This document shows positions 35,163-43,773 of a stretch of DNA of 64,000 nucleotides, piece after piece (the first letter of the stretch is position 1; each line of letters starts with the position of its first letter). A program made the position numbers and the translations under genes. Under the pieces are notes generated by a model that saw only the letters and a list, made by a program, of their open reading frames with translations, was not told where the DNA came from and searched no databases. The stretch covers positions 62,001-126,000 of the forward strand of contig NZ_JYLD01000011.1 of the NCBI RefSeq assembly GCF_001043025.1, given 5' to 3'. The DNA is from Pseudomonas helleri (GTDB lineage: Bacteria; Pseudomonadota; Gammaproteobacteria; Pseudomonadales; Pseudomonadaceae).

Positions 35163-35212
35163 TGGCAAAGTCTCCGCTGTACGGCAGGCATCGGTACAGG
35201 TGGAAGAGACAG

Positions 35213-35228
35213 AGCAAGGTTCGGGCCA
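35213..35228 (-). promoter_or_regulatory. Sigma-54 promoter for fliK
   Basis: TGGCCCGAACCTTGCT on the minus strand has GG-N10-GC and a perfect TTGCT. It lies about 50 bases upstream of the fliK ATG, in the 75-base gap after hptB. Confidence 0.78.
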
Positions 35229-35237
35229 GCTTTGCCG

Positions 35238-35627
35238 TCAGTTGCCCGAGAGGTAACTGGAGACGCTCACCCGCTGGCGCTCGGCACGATACAGCTGGCG
35301 GACCATTTGGTATTCGTCATTGATTTCGATGACCAGCTCTTTGATGTCCGCCAGTTGCTTCTTTTGCGCACGCTCTTCGAGCTGACCGCACAACAACGCC
35401 AGGCGGGTGGCGCCCATGTTGCTGCTGCTGCCTTTGAAGCTGTGCGCAACCAGGGTCAGGTCGCGGGCTTCCTGGGCATTGTGCAATTGGTCGATACGTT
35501 CTTCGGAGTCCGAGAGAAAGGTGTCCAGCAGGTCTGCAAACCCCTCTTCCATCACCTCGCGCAACGAACTGATGACTTGCTCATCCATATGAATTGCAGG
35601 TACTTGTCCATTATGAATTTCAGACAC
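35238..35627 (-). CDS. hptB: Histidine phosphotransfer protein HptB
   Basis: A 129-residue Hpt domain protein. The phospho-acceptor is H62 in LVAHSFKGSSSNMGA. The start is GTG at 35627, with an AAGGAG site seven bases upstream. In P. aeruginosa HptB receives phosphate from hybrid sensors and passes it to HsbR, which acts on HsbA and so on FlgM/FliA and biofilm formation. Here it follows hsbR by about 30 bases and precedes fliK. Confidence 0.88.
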   Translation of the reverse strand: MSEIHNGQVPAIHMDEQVISSLREVMEEGFADLLDTFLSDSEERIDQLHNAQEARDLTLVAHSFKGSSSNMGATRLALLCGQLEERAQKKQLADIKELVIEINDEYQMVRQLYRAERQRVSVSSYLSGN

Positions 35628-35657
35628 TTGTTCACTCCTTGATCAAGAATGCTCGGA

Positions 35658-37367
35658 TTATGCCAGAGCCTCCCATAAAAACTCTACGGTCGCTGTACGA
35701 CCCTCGTCGGACCACCGCGCGGACGGGCAGAGCTGGCGCACCAGACTCAAACCGCGCCCCGACAAACGGTCGAGATCAAGCGGTCTGGCCAGCATGCTGG
35801 CGACGTCAAAGCCCGGCCCGCTGTCTTCTACGTGCAGTGTCAGGCGACCACCCTGGCGCTCGGGCACCACGCACATAGCCACACGCACGAAACCACTTTT
35901 TAACGCAATCAGACGCTGATTGCGCAATTCGTAATATCTTGCAAAACCTTTAGCGTCTCGCTTGAGCCGTGAATCCAGCCCAAGCACGCCATGTTCCAGC
36001 GCATTGCTGTACAGCTCGGACAGCACCGCATGGATCTGAGCGCCCTGCGCACGCAGGCCATGCACCTCCATCAGCATGTGCAGCAAATAAGGCAGCGGGT
36101 TGAACTGTTGCAGCGTCGACGCTCGGAATTCGAAACGGGCAGACCAGTCGAGCGGACTGCATTGGCCGCTGTCGGTGTAGAGCATCGCGGGCATCCCCAG
36201 GCGCTGCGCAACCTGCGAGGTGATCTGCACCATGCTGACGTCATCGCGAATCTGCCCCTGAAACTGCCGCAACGCCTGCTCGACTTCATCGATCAGGTGC
36301 TGCGGGTCGCGATTGGCCTCCAGCACGCGCTGCAACCGTTGCGCACCAAACAGCTGTTCATCCGGGCCAGTGGTTTCGGTCACGCCATCGGTGAGCAAGA
36401 ACAATTGATCGCCGGGCAGCATGGGCAGCACCCGGGTCGAATGGTCAAACGCCTTGGCCTTCAACACCCCCAGCGGTAAATGCTGCGAGCTGAGCGCGGT
36501 GCGCTGCCCCGTAGCCTGGGTGTGCAAATAGCCGTCGGGCATTCCCCCGCTCCACACTTCAAGGCTGCGCCTCAGCGCACTGACACAGACCACGTGGGCG
36601 CAGCAGAACATGTCGACCGGCAGGATGCGTTTGAGCTTGGCATTCATTTCACGGAGCATTTCGCCCAGGCCATAGCCCTTGGCCGTCATGCTGTAGAACA
36701 CCTCAGACAAGGGCATCGCACCAATGGCTGCCGGCAATCCATGACCGGTAAAGTCGGCCAGCAGCAGATGGGTATCACCCGAAGGCGTGTGGGCAGCAAG
36801 CAGCAAGTCGCCGTTGAACAAGGCGTACGGCGACTGCCGATACTGGATATTCGGGGCGCTCAGGCAGCCCTCATGGGCCACCCGGTCAAACACCGCCTTG
36901 GCCACACGCTGCTCATTGAGCAAATACACATTGTGCCGGGCGATCTGGTCACGTTGCTGCAACACGGTGTCTTGCAAGCGCCGCAGGCGATCCATGACAG
37001 TGATCTTGGCGGCCAGCAGCATCGGGTTATACGGCTTGAGCAACACATCATCACCGCCCGCCTCCAGGGTGCGGGTCAATGCATCGGCGTGATTGAGTGA
37101 AGTCAGGAAGATGATCGGCACCAGCACTTCACCGGCCAGCGCCTTGATCTGGCGCGTCGCCTCAAAGCCGTCCATCACCGGCATCAGGCCATCCATCAGC
37201 ACCAGATGCGGGCGCTGCTGGCGGAAGACCTCCACGGCCTCGGCACCGTTGCTGGCCAGCAACACGGTATGGCCCAGGCGCTGCACGATAGTGGCCAGCA
37301 ACAGCCGGTCCGCAGCGCTGTCTTCGGCGATCAATATCGTCAGGCCGCGAGCCTGGGGCGGGTTCAC
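35658..37367 (-). CDS. hsbR: Response regulator, PP2C phosphatase and anti-sigma kinase HsbR
   Basis: A 569-residue three-domain protein. The receiver (1-125) has acceptor D59 in HLVLMDGLMPVMDG. A SpoIIE/PP2C phosphatase domain follows (about 185-385: NGDLLLAAHTPSGDTHLLLA, then DFTGHGLPAAIG). The C-terminal GHKL kinase domain (about 425-565) has an N box LSELYSNALEHG, plus EDSGPGFD and GRGLSLV. Such proteins phosphorylate or dephosphorylate the STAS protein HsbA. The GTG start overlaps the hsbA stop (GTGA). Confidence 0.9.
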   Translation of the reverse strand: MNPPQARGLTILIAEDSAADRLLLATIVQRLGHTVLLASNGAEAVEVFRQQRPHLVLMDGLMPVMDGFEATRQIKALAGEVLVPIIFLTSLNHADALTRTLEAGGDDVLLKPYNPMLLAAKITVMDRLRRLQDTVLQQRDQIARHNVYLLNEQRVAKAVFDRVAHEGCLSAPNIQYRQSPYALFNGDLLLAAHTPSGDTHLLLADFTGHGLPAAIGAMPLSEVFYSMTAKGYGLGEMLREMNAKLKRILPVDMFCCAHVVCVSALRRSLEVWSGGMPDGYLHTQATGQRTALSSQHLPLGVLKAKAFDHSTRVLPMLPGDQLFLLTDGVTETTGPDEQLFGAQRLQRVLEANRDPQHLIDEVEQALRQFQGQIRDDVSMVQITSQVAQRLGMPAMLYTDSGQCSPLDWSARFEFRASTLQQFNPLPYLLHMLMEVHGLRAQGAQIHAVLSELYSNALEHGVLGLDSRLKRDAKGFARYYELRNQRLIALKSGFVRVAMCVVPERQGGRLTLHVEDSGPGFDVASMLARPLDLDRLSGRGLSLVRQLCPSARWSDEGRTATVEFLWEALA

Positions 37368-37669
37368 TTGATGTCGAACAACTGGTCGAAATTGGATATC
37401 TCGAAGGTTTTGCGCACATCGTTGCTGCTGTTGACCACTTGAATCTCGGCTTCATCGCCACCGGCGTGATCGCGCAGCAGCAACAGCATGCCCAGGGCGG
37501 AGCTGTCGATGTAGGTGGCCTCTTTCAAGTCCACGACAATCGACTCGGGTATGGGGTCGTTTTTTTCGTAAGCAGCACGAAAGTCTTGATGCTTGGCAAA
37601 ATCAAACCGCCCCTTGATGGCGATGGTCAGTTGGTTGCCGTCGGCTGAAACGTGAGAAGTCACGGCCAT
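37364..37669 (-). CDS. hsbA: STAS-domain anti-sigma factor antagonist HsbA
   Basis: A 101-residue STAS domain of the SpoIIAA type. The regulatory serine site is in ATYIDSSALGMLLLLRDHAG (S56/S57). Unphosphorylated HsbA binds the anti-sigma factor FlgM in P. aeruginosa and frees FliA; the phosphorylated form favours biofilm growth. It is the first gene of hsbA-hsbR-hptB. A 22-base inverted repeat lies just upstream of the ATG. Confidence 0.9.
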   Translation of the reverse strand: MAVTSHVSADGNQLTIAIKGRFDFAKHQDFRAAYEKNDPIPESIVVDLKEATYIDSSALGMLLLLRDHAGGDEAEIQVVNSSNDVRKTFEISNFDQLFDIK

Positions 37670-37683
37670 GGGGTAGCTCCTGG

Positions 37684-37705
37684 TTCAGGTATCGATTGAC
37701 CTGAA
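37684..37705. promoter_or_regulatory. Inverted repeat upstream of hsbA
   Basis: TTCAGGT-N8-ACCTGAA, perfect seven-base arms, ends 15 bases before the hsbA ATG. It could be a repressor site or an RNA hairpin near the ribosome site (CAGGAG). Confidence 0.5.
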
Positions 37706-37733
37706 CTATAGACGCTCTGAAAACCTGCGCAGG

Positions 37734-37804
37734 CTGTAGGAGCGAGCTTGTCTCGCGATCTTTTAAATGATCAACAAGATCGCGAGGCAAGCTCGCTCCT
37801 ACAG
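37734..37804. repeat. REP palindrome between fliJ and hsbA
   Basis: CTGTAGGAGCGAGCTTG with TCTCGCGATCTTTTAAATG and the facing arm AAGATCGCGAGGCAAGC ending CTCCTACAG. Likely marks the end of the fliEFGHIJ transcript. Confidence 0.88.
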
Positions 37805-37815
37805 GGCATGCGGGA

Positions 37816-38268
37816 TTAGTAGACTTCTTTGCGTGGCAGGCGCTGGGACAGTTCGTCCATCAGTTTTTGCTCGCGCTTGTCTTCAAGCTGGCGCGCTTCG
37901 TCGGCGTAGCGCTGGACCAGTTTGCGCAACCCTTCAACCCTGGCGTAGGCCTGTTGCCAGGATTCGCGGGCTTTGTTGAGGTTGTTTTCATGCCATTGCA
38001 GGCTTTGGCGTTGCTGGCCCACCGCGGTTTCAAGCTGGCCCAGAAAGTATTGATAGTTGCGCAGCCATTGGCCGGTTACGCCCTGGCTGCCGCGCTCGAC
38101 CCATTGCGCCTGGTATTCGCCCCGAAAGTTTTCAAGGTCGCCCAGCTTGCTGTTGGCCAGATTGACTTGGCCCTGAAAGTGGCCCAATCGCTGGGCGGCT
38201 GCCTTTTCGGTTTTTTCGGCCATTTCGACCACCGGCGCCAGACGCGCCGCCCTTCCTCCGCTCGCCAT
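37816..38268 (-). CDS. fliJ: Flagellar export protein FliJ
   Basis: A 150-residue, highly charged, almost wholly alpha-helical coiled-coil protein (for example NNLNKARESWQQAYARVEGL and KLVQRYADEARQLEDKREQK). FliJ sits in the FliI hexamer like a gamma stalk and links it to FlhA. It is the last gene of the fliEFGHIJ cluster, six bases downstream of fliI. Sequence is poorly conserved in the family, so position carries weight. Confidence 0.92.
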   Translation of the reverse strand: MASGGRAARLAPVVEMAEKTEKAAAQRLGHFQGQVNLANSKLGDLENFRGEYQAQWVERGSQGVTGQWLRNYQYFLGQLETAVGQQRQSLQWHENNLNKARESWQQAYARVEGLRKLVQRYADEARQLEDKREQKLMDELSQRLPRKEVY

Positions 38269-38274
38269 AATCGA

Positions 38275-39633
38275 TTAACCACCCGCCGCCGGGGCGAACA
38301 GGCTGGCCAGGTGGCCGCCGCTTTCGCCCAGGCTGATGTTGTCGTTCAGGCCTTGGCGCAGGTACGCGACCATGGCCGGTTGCAGGGCAATTGCGGTGTC
38401 GGTTTCACGGTCGCCGCCGGCCACGTAGGCGCCCACGCTGATCAAGTCCCGCGCTTGCTGGAAGCGTGACCACAGTTGTTTGAATTGCTGCGCCCGGCGC
38501 ATGTGCTCGGCGCTGACCACCGACGGCATGACCCGGCTGATGGACGCTTCAATGTCGATGGCCGGGTAATGGCCCTCTTCGGCCAAACGCCGCGACAGCA
38601 CGATGTGCCCGTCGAGCACGCCCCGCGCCGAGTCGGCAATCGGGTCTTGCTGGTCATCGCCTTCGGACAACACGGTATAAAACGCAGTAATCGAGCCACC
38701 TCCGGCCTCGGCATTACCGGCGCGCTCCACCAGTTTGGGCAGCTTGGCGAACACCGACGGCGGGTAGCCCTTGGTCGCGGGCGGTTCGCCAATGGCCAGG
38801 GCAATTTCCCGCTGGGCCTGAGCAAAACGGGTCAGCGAGTCCATCAGCAGCAGGACGTTTTTGCCCTTGTCGCGAAAGTATTCGGCAATCCGCGTGCAGT
38901 ACATGGCCGCGCGCAAACGCATCAGCGGCGCATCGTCGGCAGGTGAGGCAACCACCACAGAACGCTTGAGGCCTTCTTCACCGAGAATGTGCTCGATAAA
39001 TTCCTTCACCTCACGGCCCCGCTCACCGATCAGGCCCACCACGATAATGTCGGCCTCGGTAAAGCGCGTCATCATGCCCAACAGCACACTCTTGCCCACG
39101 CCGGTACCGGCAAACAGGCCAAGACGCTGGCCACGGCCGACCGTCAATAATCCGTTGATGCTGCGAATGCCCACGTCCAGCGGCACGCTGATGGGGTCGC
39201 GCTTGAGCGGGTTGATGGTCGGGCCGTCCATCGGCACCCAGTCTTCGGCTTTCATCAAGCCTTTGCCGTCCAGGGCGCGGCCCGCGCCGTCGAGCACCCG
39301 GCCGAGCATGCTCATGCCCATCGGCAAGCGGCCGGTGTCAGCCAAGGGCACCACGCGGGCACCCGGCGCGATCCCGGCCACGCTGCCCACCGGCATCAGG
39401 AAGATTTTGCTGCCAGAAAAGCCCATCACTTCGGCTTCGACTTCAACCGGATGAAACAGGTCGTCGTTGATCACCAGGCAGCGGCTGCCCATGGCGGCGC
39501 GCAGGCCTTCGGCTTCGAGGGTCAGGCCGACCATGCGCAACAGCCGCCCTTCGACCACCGGCTGGGCCGGTAAAGCCACCGCCGGGGCGTAGCCGCTCAG
39601 GCGCTTGGCGAAGCTGGTGCGCTTAAGGCGCAT
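38275..39633 (-). CDS. fliI: Flagellum-specific ATP synthase FliI
   Basis: A 452-residue F1-type ATPase. Walker A is FAGTGVGKSVLLG, Walker B is NVLLLMDSLTRFAQAQREIA, and the conserved EPPATKGYPPSVFAKLPKL segment follows. The ATG at 39633 (MRLKRTSFAKRLSGY) overlaps fliH by 11 bases; the 23 extra codons of the longer frame lie within fliH and are unlikely. It energises unloading of export substrates. Confidence 0.96.
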   Translation of the reverse strand: MRLKRTSFAKRLSGYAPAVALPAQPVVEGRLLRMVGLTLEAEGLRAAMGSRCLVINDDLFHPVEVEAEVMGFSGSKIFLMPVGSVAGIAPGARVVPLADTGRLPMGMSMLGRVLDGAGRALDGKGLMKAEDWVPMDGPTINPLKRDPISVPLDVGIRSINGLLTVGRGQRLGLFAGTGVGKSVLLGMMTRFTEADIIVVGLIGERGREVKEFIEHILGEEGLKRSVVVASPADDAPLMRLRAAMYCTRIAEYFRDKGKNVLLLMDSLTRFAQAQREIALAIGEPPATKGYPPSVFAKLPKLVERAGNAEAGGGSITAFYTVLSEGDDQQDPIADSARGVLDGHIVLSRRLAEEGHYPAIDIEASISRVMPSVVSAEHMRRAQQFKQLWSRFQQARDLISVGAYVAGGDRETDTAIALQPAMVAYLRQGLNDNISLGESGGHLASLFAPAAGG

Positions 39634-40393
39634 GGGGTTGGTCCAGGTCGACGTCGATGTCCGGCGCGGCCGGGTGCAGCGACTGCTCGTGCAGTTGATC
39701 AAACAGTTGGCTCATCGCCAGTTTGATCCGCGTTTCGATGCTGGCGTCGATGCGGCTGTGTTCGGTCTCGATGCGGCAGCCGCCCGGTTGCAGGCTGTCG
39801 TCTTCGACAATTTTCCAGCGTTCGTCATGACGCTCGCGCAGGGCCTTGATCTGGTCAAAGTCTTGCGGGTTGATAAACAGACGGATGTTGTCGGCGCCCA
39901 TCGGCAGCAGTTTCAAGCCGTCGCGCAGCACTTGCTCGATGTGGCTTGAGTCGGTTTTGAGTTCGCGCTGGATCACCAGCCGGGTCATGTGCTCGACCAG
40001 CCCGACCATGGCTTTTTCAAGCTGCTGGTCCTGCTCGGCCAACGGCGCCAGCAGGCTGCCCATCAAGCGTTCCAGGCTGGCGACCTTGGCATTCAAGGCC
40101 ACTTCGGCTTCCTGGCGTACTTTGAGCTGAGTGCTGTGAAACCCTTCTTTTTCGCCGGTGGCAAAGCCTTCGTTCCAGGCTTCCTGGCGGATGCTTTCGA
40201 GTTCTTCGAGGGTCAGCGGCTGGACTTCTTCGAGCGGCACTTCTTCGCTGTCGGCGGGCAGTTCTTCAACCGGTTCCGGCTCGGGTGCTTCGGGCTCTTC
40301 CTGCCAGGGGTCAAAACTGGGCAGCCCCCATACGTCGAACGCACCGACATCCTTGGCACGAATTACATCCCCGGGTGACTCGCCGTTGCTCAC
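39623..40393 (-). CDS. fliH: Flagellar assembly protein FliH
   Basis: A 256-residue protein starting at GTG. An acidic N-terminal part (EEPEAPEPEPVEELPADSEE) is followed by a coiled coil and a C-terminal domain (about 130-235: ITRLVIQRELKTDSSHIEQV-like region) that resembles the ATPase peripheral stalk. It regulates FliI and links it to FliN. Its start abuts the fliG stop. Confidence 0.93.
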   Translation of the reverse strand: MSNGESPGDVIRAKDVGAFDVWGLPSFDPWQEEPEAPEPEPVEELPADSEEVPLEEVQPLTLEELESIRQEAWNEGFATGEKEGFHSTQLKVRQEAEVALNAKVASLERLMGSLLAPLAEQDQQLEKAMVGLVEHMTRLVIQRELKTDSSHIEQVLRDGLKLLPMGADNIRLFINPQDFDQIKALRERHDERWKIVEDDSLQPGGCRIETEHSRIDASIETRIKLAMSQLFDQLHEQSLHPAAPDIDVDLDQPHAP

Positions 40394-41416
40394 TTAGATC
40401 ATCTCTTCGCCGCCCTTCCCGCCGAGAACGATTTCTCCGGCTTCGGCCATACGGCGGGCAATGGTGAGGATTTCTTTTTGCGCGGTTTCGACATCGCTGA
40501 CGCGCACCGGGCCTTTGGCTTCCAGGTCGTCGCGCAGCAGCTCGGCCGCGCGCTTGGACATGTTCTTGAAGATTTTGTCCTGAACGTTGTCGTCCGAACC
40601 CTTGAGCGCCAGCACCAACACGTCCGAAGACACTTCGCGCAGCAGCGCCTGAATGCCGCGATCGTCAACATCGGCTAGGTTGTTGAAGACGAACATCAGG
40701 TCTTCGATCTGCCCGGACAGGTCTTCGTCGATGTCGCGAATCGAGTCCATCAACTGCGCTTCCATCGAGCTGTCGAGGAAGTTCATGATGTCGGCGGCCC
40801 GCTTGATCCCGCCCAGCGAAGTACGCGCCGCGTTGGAGTTACCGGCGAACTGCTTCTCGAGGATCTGGTTGAGCTCTTTCAACGCCGCCGGTTGCACGGT
40901 GTTGAGCGAGGACACGCGCAGAATGATGTCCAGCCGCGCCTTCTGATCGAAATGGCCGAGCACTTCGCCCGCCTGATCGGGGTCGAGGTAGGCCACCACG
41001 ATGGCCTGGATTTGCGGGTGTTCGAAGCGGATCACGTCGGCCACGGCGCGCGGCTCCATCCACTTCAGGCTGTCGAGGCCGCTGGTGTTGCCGCCCAGCA
41101 GAATACGGTCGATCAGGCCATTGGCCTTGTCTTCGCCGAGGGCCGAGGTGAGCATTTTGCGGATGTAGCTGTCAGAGCCGACGCCGAGGCTGGTCTGATC
41201 GCCGACGATTTCGACGAACTCACTCATTACCTGCTCGACTTGCTCTCGGTGCACGTTGCGCATCTGCGCCATCGCCACACCCACGCGCTGCACTTCTTTG
41301 GGCCCCATGTGCCGCAATACTTGCGCGGCATCGGCTTCGCCCAGCGACAGCAGCAAAATCGCTGCCTTGTCGACCCGGGTCAGCTTGGCATTGGCGGCAG
41401 CTCGGTTATCACTCAT
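40394..41416 (-). CDS. fliG: Flagellar motor switch protein FliG
   Basis: A 340-residue helical ARM-repeat protein. The N-domain begins KLTRVDKAAILLLSLGEADA; the middle EHPQ motif is FEHPQIQAIVVAYLDPDQAG; the C-terminal torque domain contains DDRGIQALLREVSSDVLVLA and AAELLRDDLEAKGPVRVSDV, with the charged residues that face the stator. It overlaps fliF by eight bases. Torque generation and switching depend on it. Confidence 0.97.
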   Translation of the reverse strand: MSDNRAAANAKLTRVDKAAILLLSLGEADAAQVLRHMGPKEVQRVGVAMAQMRNVHREQVEQVMSEFVEIVGDQTSLGVGSDSYIRKMLTSALGEDKANGLIDRILLGGNTSGLDSLKWMEPRAVADVIRFEHPQIQAIVVAYLDPDQAGEVLGHFDQKARLDIILRVSSLNTVQPAALKELNQILEKQFAGNSNAARTSLGGIKRAADIMNFLDSSMEAQLMDSIRDIDEDLSGQIEDLMFVFNNLADVDDRGIQALLREVSSDVLVLALKGSDDNVQDKIFKNMSKRAAELLRDDLEAKGPVRVSDVETAQKEILTIARRMAEAGEIVLGGKGGEEMI

Positions 41417-43199
41417 CGGCGTTGATCCACTCTTTGACGACCTGGGCCACGCGGCCCGGGTCTTCGGCTACCAGACTCTTGATGGCATTCAGTTGTGCGT
41501 CATAGCCTTCGCTCGGGCTCGGCAACATGATGCTTTGTGGCCCGCCCAGGCTCACGCGGTCGTTGGCCAGCTCACCGTCCAGACCGCCCATGCCGGCCAT
41601 TTCGGCATCGCTGCCAATACCCGCCACCTGCTTGTTGCGGCCATTGCCGGTGATGTTGTTGAGCACCGGGCGCAGCACGCCAAACACCAGCACCAGAATG
41701 AACAGCACGCCCAGCACTTGCTTGACCACATCCCAGAACCAGGGCTGCGAGTAGAACGGAATATCGGCAATCACTTCGCCACGCTCGGAGGAGAACGGCA
41801 CGTTGATCACGCTCACACTGTCACCGCGGCTGGCATCAAAGCCCACGGCGTCCTGCACCAGGCGGGTGAAGCGCGCCAATTGATCGGCGCTCCACGGAGT
41901 GCGGGTGACTTCGCCGTTGGCCGGGTTGACGATGGCCTGATCATCGATGACCACGGCCACCGACAGGCGATTGACTTTGCCCTGCTGCTGTTTGGTGTGG
42001 CTGATGGAGCGGTCGAGCTCAAAGTTGCGGGTCGACTGCGAGCGTTTGTCGGCCGGGTACGGCGCCAGCATCGGTTGGCCGGTGGCCGGGTCCATGATTT
42101 GCTGGCCGTTGGCATCGAGCAGCGGCTGGCCCGGTTGCACCATGCCTGCGCCCGCCGCCCCGGCCTGGCCGGTTTGCTGCGGCGCGGTGGCCGGGGCTGG
42201 CGGCTGATTGCTCAACGCCCCCGGTACGCCTTGCGGGCCGTTGCTGGCGGTGCGTTGTTCGTTGGTGGATTGCTCGCTGCGCAAGGCGGGCTGGTCAGGG
42301 TTGAACTGCTCGGAGGTGGATTCGACCGAGCTGAAATCAACGTCTGCCGAGACTTCAGCCTTGTAGCGATCATTGCCCAGCACCGGTTGCAAGATGTTAT
42401 GCACGCGTTGGGTGAGCATGCCTTCCATGCGCCGGCTGTAGTCAAATTGCTTGCCGGCCATGGTCAGCTCGGAGTTCTCTGCCTGATCTGAAAGCAGATT
42501 GCCCTTTTGGTCGACCACGGTGACCTGGGACTTGATCAGTTCCGGCACGCTGGTGGCCACCAGGTTGATGATCGCCATCACCTGGCCTGGCTCCAGCGAG
42601 CGGCCGGGGTACAGCTCCACCAGCACCGAGGCGCTGGGCTTGCGTTCATCGCGCACGAACACCGAGCTTTTCGGGATCGCCAGGTGCACGCGGGCAGCCT
42701 TGATGTTGTTGAGGCTGGAAATGGTCCGCGCCAGTTCGCCTTCCAGACCACGGCGATAGCGCGTGGCTTCCATAAACTGGCTGGTGCCCAGGCCCTGGTC
42801 TTTGTCGAGGATTTCGAAGCCGATGTTGCCGTCTGAAGGGGTGACGCCTGCGGCCGCGAGCTTGAGCCGCGCCCGTGAGACGTCATCGGCCTTGACCAGC
42901 AAGGCGCCGGAATTGGGTTCAACAGTGTAGGCAATATCAGCGGCGGCCAGGGTTTCCATGACCTGCTTGGCGTCCATCCCGGCCAGGCTGCCGTACAGCG
43001 GCCGGTAATCGGGCTGTTGCGACCACAACACCACGGCAAAACCTATCGCCACGCTCGCTGCCAGACCGACCATAAGGCCGACCTGACGCAACATGGTCAT
43101 CTCGGCCAGGTTGTCCAGAAAGGACAAGCCGAACAGCGGCCCTTTGCCGCCACCCAGGCCTGACTTGGCCGGAACGTTTTCCGGAAGTGCATCTGCCAT
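41409..43199 (-). CDS. fliF: Flagellar MS-ring protein FliF
   Basis: A 596-residue protein with two transmembrane helices (about 38-58 and 458-478). Periplasmic ring-building motifs include VRDERKPSASVLVELYPG and LLVKADDVSRARLKLAAAGV. A proline/glutamine-rich insert (about 325-375) precedes the second helix. The C-terminal tail (QLNAIKSLVAEDPGRVAQVV) binds FliG. It is the base on which the flagellum assembles. Confidence 0.97.
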   Translation of the reverse strand: MADALPENVPAKSGLGGGKGPLFGLSFLDNLAEMTMLRQVGLMVGLAASVAIGFAVVLWSQQPDYRPLYGSLAGMDAKQVMETLAAADIAYTVEPNSGALLVKADDVSRARLKLAAAGVTPSDGNIGFEILDKDQGLGTSQFMEATRYRRGLEGELARTISSLNNIKAARVHLAIPKSSVFVRDERKPSASVLVELYPGRSLEPGQVMAIINLVATSVPELIKSQVTVVDQKGNLLSDQAENSELTMAGKQFDYSRRMEGMLTQRVHNILQPVLGNDRYKAEVSADVDFSSVESTSEQFNPDQPALRSEQSTNEQRTASNGPQGVPGALSNQPPAPATAPQQTGQAGAAGAGMVQPGQPLLDANGQQIMDPATGQPMLAPYPADKRSQSTRNFELDRSISHTKQQQGKVNRLSVAVVIDDQAIVNPANGEVTRTPWSADQLARFTRLVQDAVGFDASRGDSVSVINVPFSSERGEVIADIPFYSQPWFWDVVKQVLGVLFILVLVFGVLRPVLNNITGNGRNKQVAGIGSDAEMAGMGGLDGELANDRVSLGGPQSIMLPSPSEGYDAQLNAIKSLVAEDPGRVAQVVKEWINADE

Positions 43200-43214
43200 G
43201 ACTTAATATCGCCC

Positions 43215-43547
43215 TTAAACCGGCATCTGCATGATGTCTTGGTACGCCTGAACCAGCTTGTTACGCACTTGCGTGATCGCCTGGAAAGACACGCTGGCCT
43301 TTTGTGAGGCAACCATCACGTCGGTCAGGTCGACACCGCTTTTACCGATTTCGAACGCGTTGGACAGCTGCGACGACGCTTGCTGCGTCTCGCTGACCTT
43401 GTTGATCGCGTTGCCGAGCATGTCGGAGAAGCTCGGTGCACCCGCTTCAGGAGCGGCCTGCACAGCCGATTTCGGTTGGGCCATGGCGTCCATTTGCATG
43501 GCCCGCATATCCAACATCAATCGATTAAATTCAATACCTTGGCTCAT
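43215..43547 (-). CDS. fliE: Flagellar hook-basal body protein FliE
   Basis: A 110-residue protein with the conserved C-terminal part FEIGKSGVDLTDVMVASQKA and SVSFQAITQVRNKLVQAYQD. FliE joins the MS ring to the proximal rod. It is the first gene of fliEFGHIJ, 15 bases upstream of fliF, with a near-perfect sigma-54 promoter before it. Confidence 0.96.
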   Translation of the reverse strand: MSQGIEFNRLMLDMRAMQMDAMAQPKSAVQAAPEAGAPSFSDMLGNAINKVSETQQASSQLSNAFEIGKSGVDLTDVMVASQKASVSFQAITQVRNKLVQAYQDIMQMPV

Positions 43548-43607
43548 GGACTATGGCCTCCGCCGACCCGCATTTTTTTGACACTTTCACTGCTCGTAGT
43601 GAGGTAT

Positions 43608-43623
43608 AGCAACAAGGGTGCCA
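43608..43623 (-). promoter_or_regulatory. Sigma-54 promoter for the fliE operon
   Basis: TGGCACCCTTGTTGCT on the minus strand matches the full TGGCAC-N5-TTGCW consensus. It lies about 61 bases upstream of the fliE ATG. In Pseudomonas this class is activated by FleR. Confidence 0.9.
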
Positions 43624-43686
43624 GCTCTTTGTCGTTTTCGCACGATTAACGTTACAAAACATCGCAAAAACCGAACTAAACACACC

Positions 43687-43761
43687 CTGTAGGAGCGAGC
43701 TTGCCTCGCGATCTCTTGATCTTTAAAAGCAAAAGATCGCGAGGCAAGCTCGCTCCTACAG
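43687..43761. repeat. REP palindrome between fleR and fliE
   Basis: CTGTAGGAGCGAGCTTG facing CAAGCTCGCTCCTACAG, with GATCTCTTGATCTTTAAAA and AAAAGATCGCG between. It follows the fleR stop codon by 13 bases. Confidence 0.9.
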
Positions 43762-43773
43762 GGGGATGCACCG

